Of a stretch of 13,584 nucleotides of DNA, positions 1 through 6,261 are shown in pieces (positions within the stretch are counted from its first letter, which is position 1; each line of letters starts with the position of its first letter). Under the pieces are notes generated by a model, which was not told the origin of the DNA, ran no database searches, and was given only the letters and a program-made list of their open reading frames with translations. The translations under genes were made by a program, and so were the position numbers. The stretch lies in contig QHUE01000180.1 of NCBI GenBank assembly GCA_003221825.1, forward strand, positions 1-13,584. Reading direction: 5' to 3'. Source of the DNA: Gemmatimonadota bacterium (lineage in GTDB: Bacteria > Gemmatimonadota > Gemmatimonadetes > Gemmatimonadales > GWC2-71-9).

Positions 1-1
1 C

Positions 2-961
2 GGCCCCCGGCTGCGGAAGTTGATGCGCGGCCATGACGCGGTCATGAACGCGCTGCCGTACTACTTCAACTATCCGGTCGCGAAAGCGGCGGTCGCCATG
101 GGCCTGCATGGCGCGGATCTGGGTGGAAATACCGAAATCGTCCAGAAGCAGAAGACGCTGCACGCCGCGGCCCAGCAAAAACGGGTCTCGATCATTCCCG
201 ACTGCGGCCTGGCGCCCGGAATGGTCAACATCATCGCGGCCGAGGGGATCAGGCGGGTTGGCGACGCCGAGAGCGTCAAAATCTTCGTGGGCGGCTTGCC
301 GCAGAAGCCCGAGCCGCCGCTCAACTATCAGATCGTCTACTCGCTCGAGGGCGCGCTCGATTACTACACGACGCCGTCATGGGTGCTGCGCGAAGGCCGC
401 GCCCAGCGCGTGGATGCCCTGTCGGAGCTCGAGGACGTGGACTTCCCGAGCCCCGTCGGGACGCTCGAGGCATTTCATACCGGTGGCGGCATCTCGACCA
501 TGCCGTGGGCGTATCAGGGCAAGGTGCGGACGATGGAGTACAAGACGCTCCGCTACCCCGGTCACGCCGCGATCATGCGGCCAATCCGCGAGATGGGGCT
601 CCTGTCGCTGGACCCAGTGAAGATGAAAGGCATGGAGATCGTGCCGCGCGACGCATTCATCGCCGCGGTCTCACCCCAGCTCACCAAGCCCAACGGCCGC
701 GATCTCGTGGCGTTGCGTGTGGAAGTGCAGGGGCGGACTGGCAAGCGCGTCGCGTGGCAGCTGCTCGATTACTTCGACGAAGCGACGGGCATCAGCGCCA
801 TGATGCGCACGACCGGCTACTCGCTGGCGATCACCGGCGTCATGCAGGTGGATGGCCGGATCGGCTCAGCAGGTGTGTACACGCCGGATGAGGCGGTACC
901 GTTTCAGGCGTACGTCGACGATTTACAGCAGCGCGGAGTGGAGATCAGACAAGTGAGCTGA
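2..961 (+). CDS. Saccharopine dehydrogenase-family oxidoreductase, lysine 6-dehydrogenase-like (5' partial)
   Basis: The frame is open to the left edge, so the true start lies upstream; 319 residues are visible. Family members of about 380-390 residues begin with an NAD(P)-binding Rossmann fold, and roughly the first 65-70 residues are missing here. Seen: NALPYYFNYPVAKAA, DLGGNTEIV, the very characteristic PDCGLAPGMVNI segment, GGLPQKPEPPLNYQIVYSLEG, LEAFHTGGG and KTLRYPGHA. This pattern is that of NAD-dependent L-lysine 6-dehydrogenases and related saccharopine reductases, which oxidatively deaminate the lysine epsilon-amino group. The TTG/ATG codons at 20 and 23 are internal, not starts, because homology continues upstream of them. 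The gene ends tail-to-tail with the minus-strand barrel gene, 3 bases apart. Substrate (lysine, saccharopine or a carboxynorspermidine-like compound) cannot be settled from this fragment. Confidence 0.8.
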   Translation, partial: GPRLRKLMRGHDAVMNALPYYFNYPVAKAAVAMGLHGADLGGNTEIVQKQKTLHAAAQQKRVSIIPDCGLAPGMVNIIAAEGIRRVGDAESVKIFVGGLPQKPEPPLNYQIVYSLEGALDYYTTPSWVLREGRAQRVDALSELEDVDFPSPVGTLEAFHTGGGISTMPWAYQGKVRTMEYKTLRYPGHAAIMRPIREMGLLSLDPVKMKGMEIVPRDAFIAAVSPQLTKPNGRDLVALRVEVQGRTGKRVAWQLLDYFDEATGISAMMRTTGYSLAITGVMQVDGRIGSAGVYTPDEAVPFQAYVDDLQQRGVEIRQVS

Positions 962-964
962 GAC

Positions 965-2098
965 TCAGAAACTCCATGCTGTGGCAAACTGAAGTTGCGC
1001 CCCTTCGGTCCCCTTGCCCCCCTCAAATACCAGCAGCGTATTGCGCAAAAGCGCGACGGCCACACCGCCGCCCAGCGCCGCATGCAGGCCATGGCGCGTG
1101 AGGCGAATCGACTCGCCAGGACCGAACACACGCCCGGCATCGTAAAAGGCAAACAGCTTGACCTCGAGCAGGCGCGGCGCCCAGAGGAGCCCGTACCGCG
1201 CCTCGACGCCGCCGACGATCTTGCCGGGCCCCACGAAACGGCCGTCGTAGTAGCCGCGGAGTGAGCGAACGCCGCCCAGCGCAACGACCGGCCCCTCGCT
1301 CGTTTCCATCGTCTGTTGTACCGCGAGCGGCGCGGTGCCGGTGATGCTTTCGCCCCCGAGCCGTCCGGCGAGGATCAGCCGCTGGAGCGGGTGCGCGTAG
1401 ATGTGCATCGAGGCGCTCGTCCGTGTGTAGCCATGCCCCGTAGCGACGAGCGCCTCGGCGAACACACCGCGGTGCGGGTCCACCTCCAGATCACGCCAGT
1501 CGAGTACGATGCCCGCGCGGCCCACCGCATCGCTGAATGGCAGCTCGTCCGGACGGATCGTGCCCGCGACGCGATCGCGCTCGAAGACGGTTTCGCCCGG
1601 CAGTTCGCGAAAGGCGGTGCGCTCGAGCGAGCCACCCACGAGCACCCGCAGCGGACCGGCCACGCGGTGCTGCACGGTGAGCCGCACTCCCTGCGTCTTT
1701 CGGCTGACGCGGTAAAAGAACGAGCGTCCCGCCGTGCTATCGCGATCGAACGTCGTCGTGTTGCCCTGGCCGTAATAGCCGAGTCGATTCGCGCGGGTCA
1801 GGCTCAGCGTCAGTCCCAGCCGCCAGCCGTCCCAGTAGGCGGGCGCCTGCGCGTCGACGATGAACGCGTAGCTGCCCTGTGTGCTGGCACCGATATCGAG
1901 CGCGACCCGTCCGAAATAGGGCTCCCGGCGGTCCGCGAACCCCATCGGACTCGACCAGTCGTAATGGCCGGCTCCCCAGAATCCGTCGATCGAACTGTAG
2001 TAGGCGATTGGGTAGAGATGATCGACCCAGGCATGCTTCGAGGTCGCCTCAGTCTGCGCGGCGAGCGGGGACGCCCCGGCCAGCGCGACGAGCAGCAC
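965..2098 (-). CDS. Omp85/D15-type outer-membrane beta-barrel protein
   Basis: The product is about 377 residues. It starts with a short hydrophobic signal (MLLVALAGASPLAAQ, likely cut after Ala-Gln) followed by alternating aromatic/polar beta-strand sequence throughout. Near the C-terminus GGVRSLRGYYDGRFVG resembles the conserved V-R-G-[FY] element of the bacterial surface antigen (Omp85/BamA C-terminal) barrel, and the protein ends ATAWSF, with the terminal Phe typical of outer-membrane proteins recognised by BAM. No POTRA domains are present, so this is a stand-alone barrel, not BamA or TamA proper. The GTG at 2098-2096 is chosen because it gives the signal peptide and lies 2 bases after the stop of the asparaginase-like gene, implying co-transcription and translational coupling. 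A start slightly upstream (overlapping that stop) would add an Arg to the signal n-region but would need a rare codon. The cargo or function is unknown. Confidence 0.75.
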   Translation of the reverse strand: MLLVALAGASPLAAQTEATSKHAWVDHLYPIAYYSSIDGFWGAGHYDWSSPMGFADRREPYFGRVALDIGASTQGSYAFIVDAQAPAYWDGWRLGLTLSLTRANRLGYYGQGNTTTFDRDSTAGRSFFYRVSRKTQGVRLTVQHRVAGPLRVLVGGSLERTAFRELPGETVFERDRVAGTIRPDELPFSDAVGRAGIVLDWRDLEVDPHRGVFAEALVATGHGYTRTSASMHIYAHPLQRLILAGRLGGESITGTAPLAVQQTMETSEGPVVALGGVRSLRGYYDGRFVGPGKIVGGVEARYGLLWAPRLLEVKLFAFYDAGRVFGPGESIRLTRHGLHAALGGGVAVALLRNTLLVFEGGKGTEGAQLQFATAWSF

Positions 2099-2100
2099 GG

Positions 2101-3150
2101 TCAGGCGCGTGTGAATAGGTAGGCCGTGTCGCGGATCTTGGCTTCGGTGCCGTCGTGCGCCGCGAAGCGATTGGGATAGAGCGACGCAGCCCCGAATTCG
2201 CCTCGCTTGGTGAGCGCGTAGAACACGAGATCGAACTTCGGCTTGCCCTGCGGATCCAGCAGCCGCGCTTCCGTTTCGGCGACGACGCGCTTCAAGGTTT
2301 CGAGACACGCATCGGTGGGCTTCATGCCGCGCCGCATGTGCTCGACCGTCAAGAACCCGCCACACACTTTGATGTTTGCTTCGCCCAGCCCGGTCGACCC
2401 CGCGGCCCCGACGTCGTTGTCGCAGTACTGGCCCGCCCCGATAATCGGGGAATCGCCCACGCGGCCGGGAATCTTCCAGGACAGGCCACTCGTCGTAGTG
2501 ACCGACGAGAGATCGCCCTGCGGAGTGACGGCGTCGCAGTTGATCGTCCCCGTCTTGGTCACCACGAGGTGATCCGAGTCGGGCACGTCGAGGTAGTTGT
2601 CGGTGGGACTGAGGTTGGCGCGCCAGCGCAGCCACGCCTCGCGCGAATGCTCCGTCAGCAGGTCTTCCTCTTTAAAGCCGAACGAGAGCGCGAAGCGCTT
2701 GGCCCCTTCGCCGACGAGGAAGATGTGGGTCGTGTATTTGAGGATCAGCTTGGCGACTTCCGAAGGCGTCTTGATGTTCTCGAGCGCGCCGACCGCGCCC
2801 GCGCGCTTGGTCGGGCCGTGCATGCAGGAGGCGTCCAGCTGGACCACGCCCTCGGCGTTCGGCAGGCCGCCGTAGCCGACCGAGTCGTCGTTGGGATCGA
2901 GCTCCTGGATCTTCACGCCTTCGACGACGGAATCGAGCGTGTCGGCGCCTTGCATCAGCATGTCGAACGCCTTCTGCACGGCGCGCAGTCCGTTGGCGCT
3001 CGCGATCGCGACCGGTTTCGCGGCCCAACGGGATTCGGGCGGCAGCGGGCGCGGTGGCCGCATCGGATGTGGAATCCCCAGGGCGGCACTCGCGGCCATA
3101 CCGCCGGCGGCGGAGCGCAGGAACTCGCGACGCGACCAAGATTCGGGCAT
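2101..3150 (-). CDS. Tat-exported N4-(beta-N-acetylglucosaminyl)-L-asparaginase-like Ntn-hydrolase
   Basis: The product is 349 residues, typical for the aspartylglucosaminidase / type III (plant-type) asparaginase family. These enzymes self-cleave to expose a Thr nucleophile and hydrolyse GlcNAc-Asn, isoaspartyl or asparagine amide bonds. Seen: an N-terminal Tat signal (SRREFLRSAAGG, residues 6-17) with a hydrophobic stretch to about residue 26; GYGGLPNAEGVVQLDAS near 92-108; the predicted autocleavage site Gly201-Thr202 in KTGTINCDAVTPQGD; TTTSGLSWKIPGRVGDSP (219-236) containing the substrate-binding Arg230 and Asp233; and a glycine-rich GSTGLGE (251-257). The export signal places it in the periplasm or outside. 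It leads a two-gene unit with the D15 barrel downstream. A strong promoter sits directly upstream and leaves almost no leader. The exact substrate is not resolvable from sequence. Confidence 0.85.
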   Translation of the reverse strand: MPESWSRREFLRSAAGGMAASAALGIPHPMRPPRPLPPESRWAAKPVAIASANGLRAVQKAFDMLMQGADTLDSVVEGVKIQELDPNDDSVGYGGLPNAEGVVQLDASCMHGPTKRAGAVGALENIKTPSEVAKLILKYTTHIFLVGEGAKRFALSFGFKEEDLLTEHSREAWLRWRANLSPTDNYLDVPDSDHLVVTKTGTINCDAVTPQGDLSSVTTTSGLSWKIPGRVGDSPIIGAGQYCDNDVGAAGSTGLGEANIKVCGGFLTVEHMRRGMKPTDACLETLKRVVAETEARLLDPQGKPKFDLVFYALTKRGEFGAASLYPNRFAAHDGTEAKIRDTAYLFTRA

Positions 3151-3155
3151 GCACG

Positions 3156-3184
3156 GTTTTACCCACTCGTCTTGCGGCTGTCAA
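3156..3184 (-). promoter_or_regulatory. Sigma-70-type promoter for the asparaginase-like gene, probably leaderless
   Basis: On the minus strand a perfect -35 box TTGACA (3184-3179) is separated by 17 bases from TAAAAC (3161-3156; 4 of 6 matches to TATAAT). Only 5 bases separate the -10 box from the ATG at 3150, so transcription should begin at or next to the start codon. No Shine-Dalgarno sequence could fit. The promoter occupies most of the 54-base divergent gap to the glycosyltransferase gene. No equally good promoter was found on the plus strand of this gap. Confidence 0.6.
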
Positions 3185-3204
3185 CTTGCTATCGTTCCCA
3201 CCCC

Positions 3205-3924
3205 GTGGAGCTTTCGCTCGTGGTCCCCGCGTATAACGAGCGGGAAAACCTCGCACCGCTGCTTGCCGAGATCGCGGCCGCCCTGCAGAACACGCCCCGC
3301 CCCCGTAGCTACGAGGTGATCGTCGTGGATGACGGCTCGACCGACGGGACCCTCGAGGCACTCAAGGCACTGCGGCAGCGCCACCCCGAGCTGCGCATCA
3401 TCGCGTTCGAGCGCAACGCCGGTCAGACCGCGGCGTTCGCCGCCGGCTTTCGCGCCGCGCGGGCGCCCATCGTCGTTACCCTGGACGCCGACCTGCAGAA
3501 TGATCCCGCCGACATCCCCAATCTCGTCGACACCTTGCAGCGGACGAGGGTCACCGCGGTTGCCGGCTATCGGGCCGCGCGACGGGACACGCCGTGGAAG
3601 CGCCTGCAGAGCCGCATCGCCAATGGCGTCCGCAACCGGCTCAACGGGGAAGTGATCCGGGATACGGGCTGCTCGCTCAAGGCCTTTCGCACCGATGCCG
3701 TGCGCGACTTGCCCCTGTTCACCGGGATGCATCGTTTTCTCCCGACGCTCATCAAGATGCGGGGCGGCACCGTGACCGAGGTCCCGGTCGGTCACCGGCC
3801 GCGGCAACATGGCGTGACGAAGTACGGGATGTGGAATCGCGTGTGGCGGTCGTTGGTCGACGCATTTGCGGTGCGCTGGATGCAGCGCCGCGCCTTGCAT
3901 TATCGCGTGCGCGAGGAGGTCTGA
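3205..3924 (+). CDS. Family 2 glycosyltransferase, DPM1-like (polyprenyl-phosphate sugar transferase type)
   Basis: The product is 239 residues with a GT-A fold: LSLVVPAYNERENL (3-16), VIVVDDGSTDGT (38-49), the metal-binding DADLQ (94-98), RDTGCSLKAFR (152-162) and HGVTKYG (202-208). The last two motifs and the overall length match dolichyl-phosphate mannose synthase-like enzymes, which move a sugar from a nucleotide donor to a polyprenyl phosphate on the cytoplasmic face. There are no C-terminal membrane helices, as in the soluble DPM1 type. The GTG at 3205 gives the expected N-terminus just before the LSLVVPAYN strand; the open frame runs far upstream but there it is antisense to the asparaginase-like gene and lacks homology. 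The stop overlaps the next start as ATGA. Donor and acceptor are unknown. Confidence 0.85.
   Translation: MELSLVVPAYNERENLAPLLAEIAAALQNTPRPRSYEVIVVDDGSTDGTLEALKALRQRHPELRIIAFERNAGQTAAFAAGFRAARAPIVVTLDADLQNDPADIPNLVDTLQRTRVTAVAGYRAARRDTPWKRLQSRIANGVRNRLNGEVIRDTGCSLKAFRTDAVRDLPLFTGMHRFLPTLIKMRGGTVTEVPVGHRPRQHGVTKYGMWNRVWRSLVDAFAVRWMQRRALHYRVREEV
3914..3920 (+). promoter_or_regulatory. Shine-Dalgarno for the anti-sigma-like gene
   Basis: AGGAGGT lies 3 bases before the ATG at 3924, inside the 3' end of the glycosyltransferase gene. It is the strongest ribosome-binding site in the window and supports the start chosen for the small downstream gene. Confidence 0.6.
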
Positions 3925-4274
3925 TGGCAGATTCCACGCACGAGCAATGGCTCGCGCAGATCGACGCCGAGCTGGACGGCGAGCTGTCGCTGGTCGAGCG
4001 CGCCGCGCTCGCGAAGCACCTGGCGACCTGCGGGCACTGTGCGGGCGCCCGCGCCAGCCATCTCGAGGTGCGCGTCGCACTGGCACGCTCGGCGGGCAAT
4101 CCGCACGCGTTTGTCGTGCCGCGCCCCACGATTCGCGCGGGAACGTTGGCCCTCTGGGTCGTCGTCGCGCTGGCGACCGGTCTCGTCGGGGGCTGGTTTG
4201 CGAGCCACCGCTGGGGCGGGCCGGGCGGGGGCAGCACACTCGAGGAAACGCGTGGGACCATTGTCGTTCAGTAG
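3924..4274 (+). CDS. Small zinc-finger anti-sigma-factor-like membrane protein (zf-HC2 type)
   Basis: The product is 116 residues. The N-terminal half carries the anti-sigma zinc-binding pattern: IDAELDGELSLVERAALAKH leading to His32-x3-Cys36-x2-Cys39 (HLATCGHC). One hydrophobic segment, about residues 72-93 (AGTLALWVVVALATGLVGGW), would span the inner membrane, leaving a short Gly-rich C-terminal tail of about 23 residues outside. Proteins of this type bind and inhibit ECF sigma factors, but no sigma factor gene is visible next to it, so its partner is unknown. The start overlaps the glycosyltransferase stop (ATGA) and has a good Shine-Dalgarno; its end overlaps the next gene. A mere zinc-finger membrane protein without a sigma partner remains possible. 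Confidence 0.7.
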   Translation: MADSTHEQWLAQIDAELDGELSLVERAALAKHLATCGHCAGARASHLEVRVALARSAGNPHAFVVPRPTIRAGTLALWVVVALATGLVGGWFASHRWGGPGGGSTLEETRGTIVVQ

Positions 4275-5118
4275 CGTCCTCCTCGTGATCGCAGCACTCC
4301 AGGGACCGGGCACACGCCTCACGTACCGGATTCGGGTCATCGAGCCTGCCTCGGTCACGCCGCGCGTCCTCGCGAGCGGCGCGGTCAGCGGCCCCCTCGA
4401 CAGCGACATGCGACTCACCCTTCGCACCGACACCGCCGCAGTTGAGGCGCTGTTTCAGGTGACGGCGTTCGGCGATACCGTGACCCTCGGCGGGGATTTC
4501 TTGACACGGCGGCTGGTGGGTCGGTCGCGCCGCGGCCTGCCGCTGTGGGAAGAGGACACCTACCGGCGGCAGGTTCGCATGACGTGGAGCGATACGGCGC
4601 GGATCTATCCTTTCGGGACGGGCAAAGGCGGGCAGGGGGGGTCGCCGCGGGCGGGGATGCCGTGGGTGGAGCTGATTCTCGAACGGGAGTTTGCCGGGGG
4701 CGAGGCGCGTCCTGCGGAGGCTTTCGACCTGGTTGATTCGACCCGCGATGTTCGCCTCGAAGCGGTGGTGCGGCCGCGGCGCGCCCGCGTGATCCTCAAT
4801 CTGGTGCGCGGCGACACCGTGAGTGCGCCGCGGGGGATTGACCTGGTTCCGGACGAACCGCCGCGCCTCATCCAGCTCGTGCTGAAGGGACGCGCCACGA
4901 CGCTGGTCGTCAGTCTCACCCGCCCCGATCCGGCACGATCGACGCGCGACCGCGCGCTCGCGCACGACGCCGACATCGTCTGCCTGCGGGTTGCGCAGCC
5001 CGCCGTGCTCGAGCCGCTCGGCACGATCTGCGGGCGCCTCAACAATATCGCGCGCCAGCTGCCGCTGCCGACCGGGGATACGCTGGCCGCGACCTTCGCC
5101 TGGCCCGGCCCGCGCTGA
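4252..5118 (+). CDS. Unrecognised probable exported protein
   Basis: The product is about 288 residues and I do not recognise a family. The N-terminus (MGPLSFSSVLLVIAALQGPG) is a short hydrophobic segment consistent with a signal peptide or anchor. The rest is rich in beta-prone, Arg/Asp/Thr-containing stretches such as RLTYRIRVIEP, LRTDTAAVEALFQVTAFGDTV and LIQLVLKGRATTLVVSLTR, suggesting a soluble beta-rich domain. A Gly-rich loop (GTGKGGQGGSPRAG) lies near residues 122-135, and two Cys occur late in the chain. Start choice is uncertain: GTG 4252 follows GAGGAA (4242-4247), while TTG 4261 is 9 bases on; either overlaps the anti-sigma-like gene (23 or 14 bases). Tight coupling suggests a functional link to that membrane protein, perhaps as an envelope component, but this is inference. 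Confidence 0.65.
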   Translation: MGPLSFSSVLLVIAALQGPGTRLTYRIRVIEPASVTPRVLASGAVSGPLDSDMRLTLRTDTAAVEALFQVTAFGDTVTLGGDFLTRRLVGRSRRGLPLWEEDTYRRQVRMTWSDTARIYPFGTGKGGQGGSPRAGMPWVELILEREFAGGEARPAEAFDLVDSTRDVRLEAVVRPRRARVILNLVRGDTVSAPRGIDLVPDEPPRLIQLVLKGRATTLVVSLTRPDPARSTRDRALAHDADIVCLRVAQPAVLEPLGTICGRLNNIARQLPLPTGDTLAATFAWPGPR

Positions 5119-6179
5119 TGGCGCCGCGCAAGAAACGGCTCGACCCCTCGATCTTCCACCTTCCGGTCGACAAGATGCGGGAAGGCTACTACTCCGACAA
5201 ATACTTCGTGCGCGCGCGGGACCTGCTGCGCAAAGATCGCCACCGGCCGCGCGTCACGATGCAGGTGTTCGGCAAATCCCACGCGTACCTCGGCGGTATC
5301 GACGAAGCCATCGCGATCCTGAAGTTGTGCGCCGAGCGGTGGGACGAGCTCGTGGTGCACGCGCTCTATGATGGCGAGGAGATCCAGCCGTGGGAGACGG
5401 TGCTCCTCGTCGAAGGACCCTACGATGCCTTCGCCGTGCTCGAAACGCTCTACCTCGGCGTCCTCGCGCGCCGTACGCGGGTGGGAACGAACACGCACGA
5501 GGTGGTGCAGGCCGCGAAGCCCAAAGAAGTCATGTTCTTCCCGGCGCGCCACGATCACTGGCTGGTCCAGACGGGCGACGGCTATGCCGCCCACATCGCC
5601 GGTGCGATCGGCGTGTCGACCGACGCCCAGGCATCATGGTGGGGGTCCGAGGGCATCGGCACGGTGCCCCACGCGCTCATTGCCGCGTACAACGGTGACA
5701 CCGTTCTGGCCTCACGCAAGTTCGCCGATCAGTCGGACCCCGCGATTCGCCTCATCACCCTGGTGGATTTCGACAACGACTGCGTGGGGACGTCGCTCGC
5801 CGTGGCGCGCGCGCTCGGCGACCGGCTGTACGGCGTCCGGCTCGACACGTCGGAGACGCTCGTGGACAAGTCGGTCATTCCACAAATGGGGACGTTCAAG
5901 CCGACCGGCGTGAATCCCCAGCTCGTCTGGAACGTCCGGCGCGCGCTGGACGCGGAAGGCTTCAAGCATGTGAGGATCGTCGTGTCCGGCGGCTTCACCG
6001 TCGACAAGATCCGCCAGTTCGAGGAGCAGGGCGTGCCGGTCGACGCGTACGGCGTAGGCTCGAGCCTGTTCCAGGGACGGTTCGATTTCACGGCCGACGT
6101 CGTGATGCTCGAGGGGAAGCCGTCCGCCAAAGTGGGGCGGTCGTACCGGCCGAATCCGAGGTTGGAACGGGTAACGTAG
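5118..6179 (+). CDS. pncB: Nicotinate phosphoribosyltransferase family protein
   Basis: The product is 353 residues, in the range of the shorter archaeal/bacterial nicotinate phosphoribosyltransferases. These join nicotinate and phosphoribosyl pyrophosphate, with ATP, to make nicotinate mononucleotide for NAD salvage in the cytosol. Seen: YYSDKYF near residues 24-30 (equivalent of the family's Y-x-x-D-x-Y entry), GTNTHEV and FFPARHDHW, GIGTVPHALIAAY with the presumed catalytic His185, LVDFDNDCVGTSLAVA, RLDTSETLVDKSVIP, and the phosphate-binding IVVSGGFTVDKI with DAYGVGSSL near the C-terminus. The ATG overlaps the preceding stop (ATGA). A nicotinamidase-like gene lies about 3.4 kb downstream on the same strand. 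A quinolinate phosphoribosyltransferase is the main alternative but the motifs favour the nicotinate enzyme. The stop codon sits inside a perfect palindrome. Confidence 0.85.
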   Translation: MAPRKKRLDPSIFHLPVDKMREGYYSDKYFVRARDLLRKDRHRPRVTMQVFGKSHAYLGGIDEAIAILKLCAERWDELVVHALYDGEEIQPWETVLLVEGPYDAFAVLETLYLGVLARRTRVGTNTHEVVQAAKPKEVMFFPARHDHWLVQTGDGYAAHIAGAIGVSTDAQASWWGSEGIGTVPHALIAAYNGDTVLASRKFADQSDPAIRLITLVDFDNDCVGTSLAVARALGDRLYGVRLDTSETLVDKSVIPQMGTFKPTGVNPQLVWNVRRALDAEGFKHVRIVVSGGFTVDKIRQFEEQGVPVDAYGVGSSLFQGRFDFTADVVMLEGKPSAKVGRSYRPNPRLERVT

Positions 6180-6203
6180 GGGCGCAGCATGCTGCGCCCC
6201 TAC
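6176..6203. repeat. Perfect 28-bp palindrome overlapping the pncB stop codon
   Basis: Each half-site is GTAGGGGCGCAGCA and its exact reverse complement follows with no spacer, centred between 6189 and 6190. It includes the TAG stop of the upstream gene. As RNA it would form a very stable GC hairpin, so it may act as an mRNA 3'-end stabiliser or attenuate read-through, but no T-run follows, so it is not a standard intrinsic terminator. Symmetry and position resemble dispersed REP-like palindromes; copy number cannot be judged here. Confidence 0.8.
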
Positions 6204-6206
6204 ATC

Positions 6207-6233
6207 TTGCGTACGCCCTGGCGTCTGCATAAT
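6207..6233 (+). promoter_or_regulatory. Candidate promoter for the argC operon
   Basis: TTGCGT (6207-6212) and CATAAT (6228-6233; 5 of 6 matches to TATAAT) are 15 bases apart, slightly short of the usual 17. The region is an AT-rich island in GC-rich surroundings. Transcription from it would begin around 6240, giving a leader of only about 5 bases before the argC ATG at 6245; no Shine-Dalgarno is present, consistent with leaderless translation. Confidence 0.4.
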
Positions 6234-6261
6234 TTTCCGCTCAAATGAATAATCATGCATC
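6224..6261 (+). promoter_or_regulatory. Candidate tandem ARG boxes (ArgR/AhrC operator) over the argC start
   Basis: Box 2 (6244-6261) reads AATGAATAATCATGCATC. It matches 9 of the 10 fixed positions of the E. coli ARG-box core TGAAT-W4-ATTCA and about 13 of 18 positions of the Bacillus AhrC consensus as I recall it. Box 1 (6224-6241), two bases upstream, is weaker (TGCAT-AATT-TTCCG). Paired 18-bp boxes 2-3 bases apart covering the promoter and start are the normal arrangement for arginine repression. Part of box 2 is coding sequence (MNNHAS), so chance AT-richness cannot be excluded, and no argR gene is in the window. Confidence 0.4.

Noticed and set aside
2099..2635. Minus-strand in-frame extension of the D15 barrel gene to an upstream start.
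   Set aside because: It overlaps the asparaginase-like gene in another frame, lacks homology, and would bury the signal peptide internally.
3164..3200. Plus-strand promoter for the glycosyltransferase operon.
   Set aside because: Only weak, badly spaced elements (TTGCGG, TGCTAT) were found; not supported well enough to list.
2155..3204. Long plus-strand open frame continuous with, and upstream of, the glycosyltransferase.
   Set aside because: It is the antisense of the asparaginase-like gene, has low-complexity Arg-rich translation, and family homology begins only at GTG 3205.
3181..4965. Open frame of 594 codons on the minus strand.
   Set aside because: It is Arg/Pro/His-rich shadow translation opposite four well-supported plus-strand genes; such frames are common in GC-rich DNA.
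6176..6210. Intrinsic terminator after pncB.
   Set aside because: The stem is strong but the bases after it (ATCTTGCGT) contain no T-run, so it is recorded as a palindromic repeat only.
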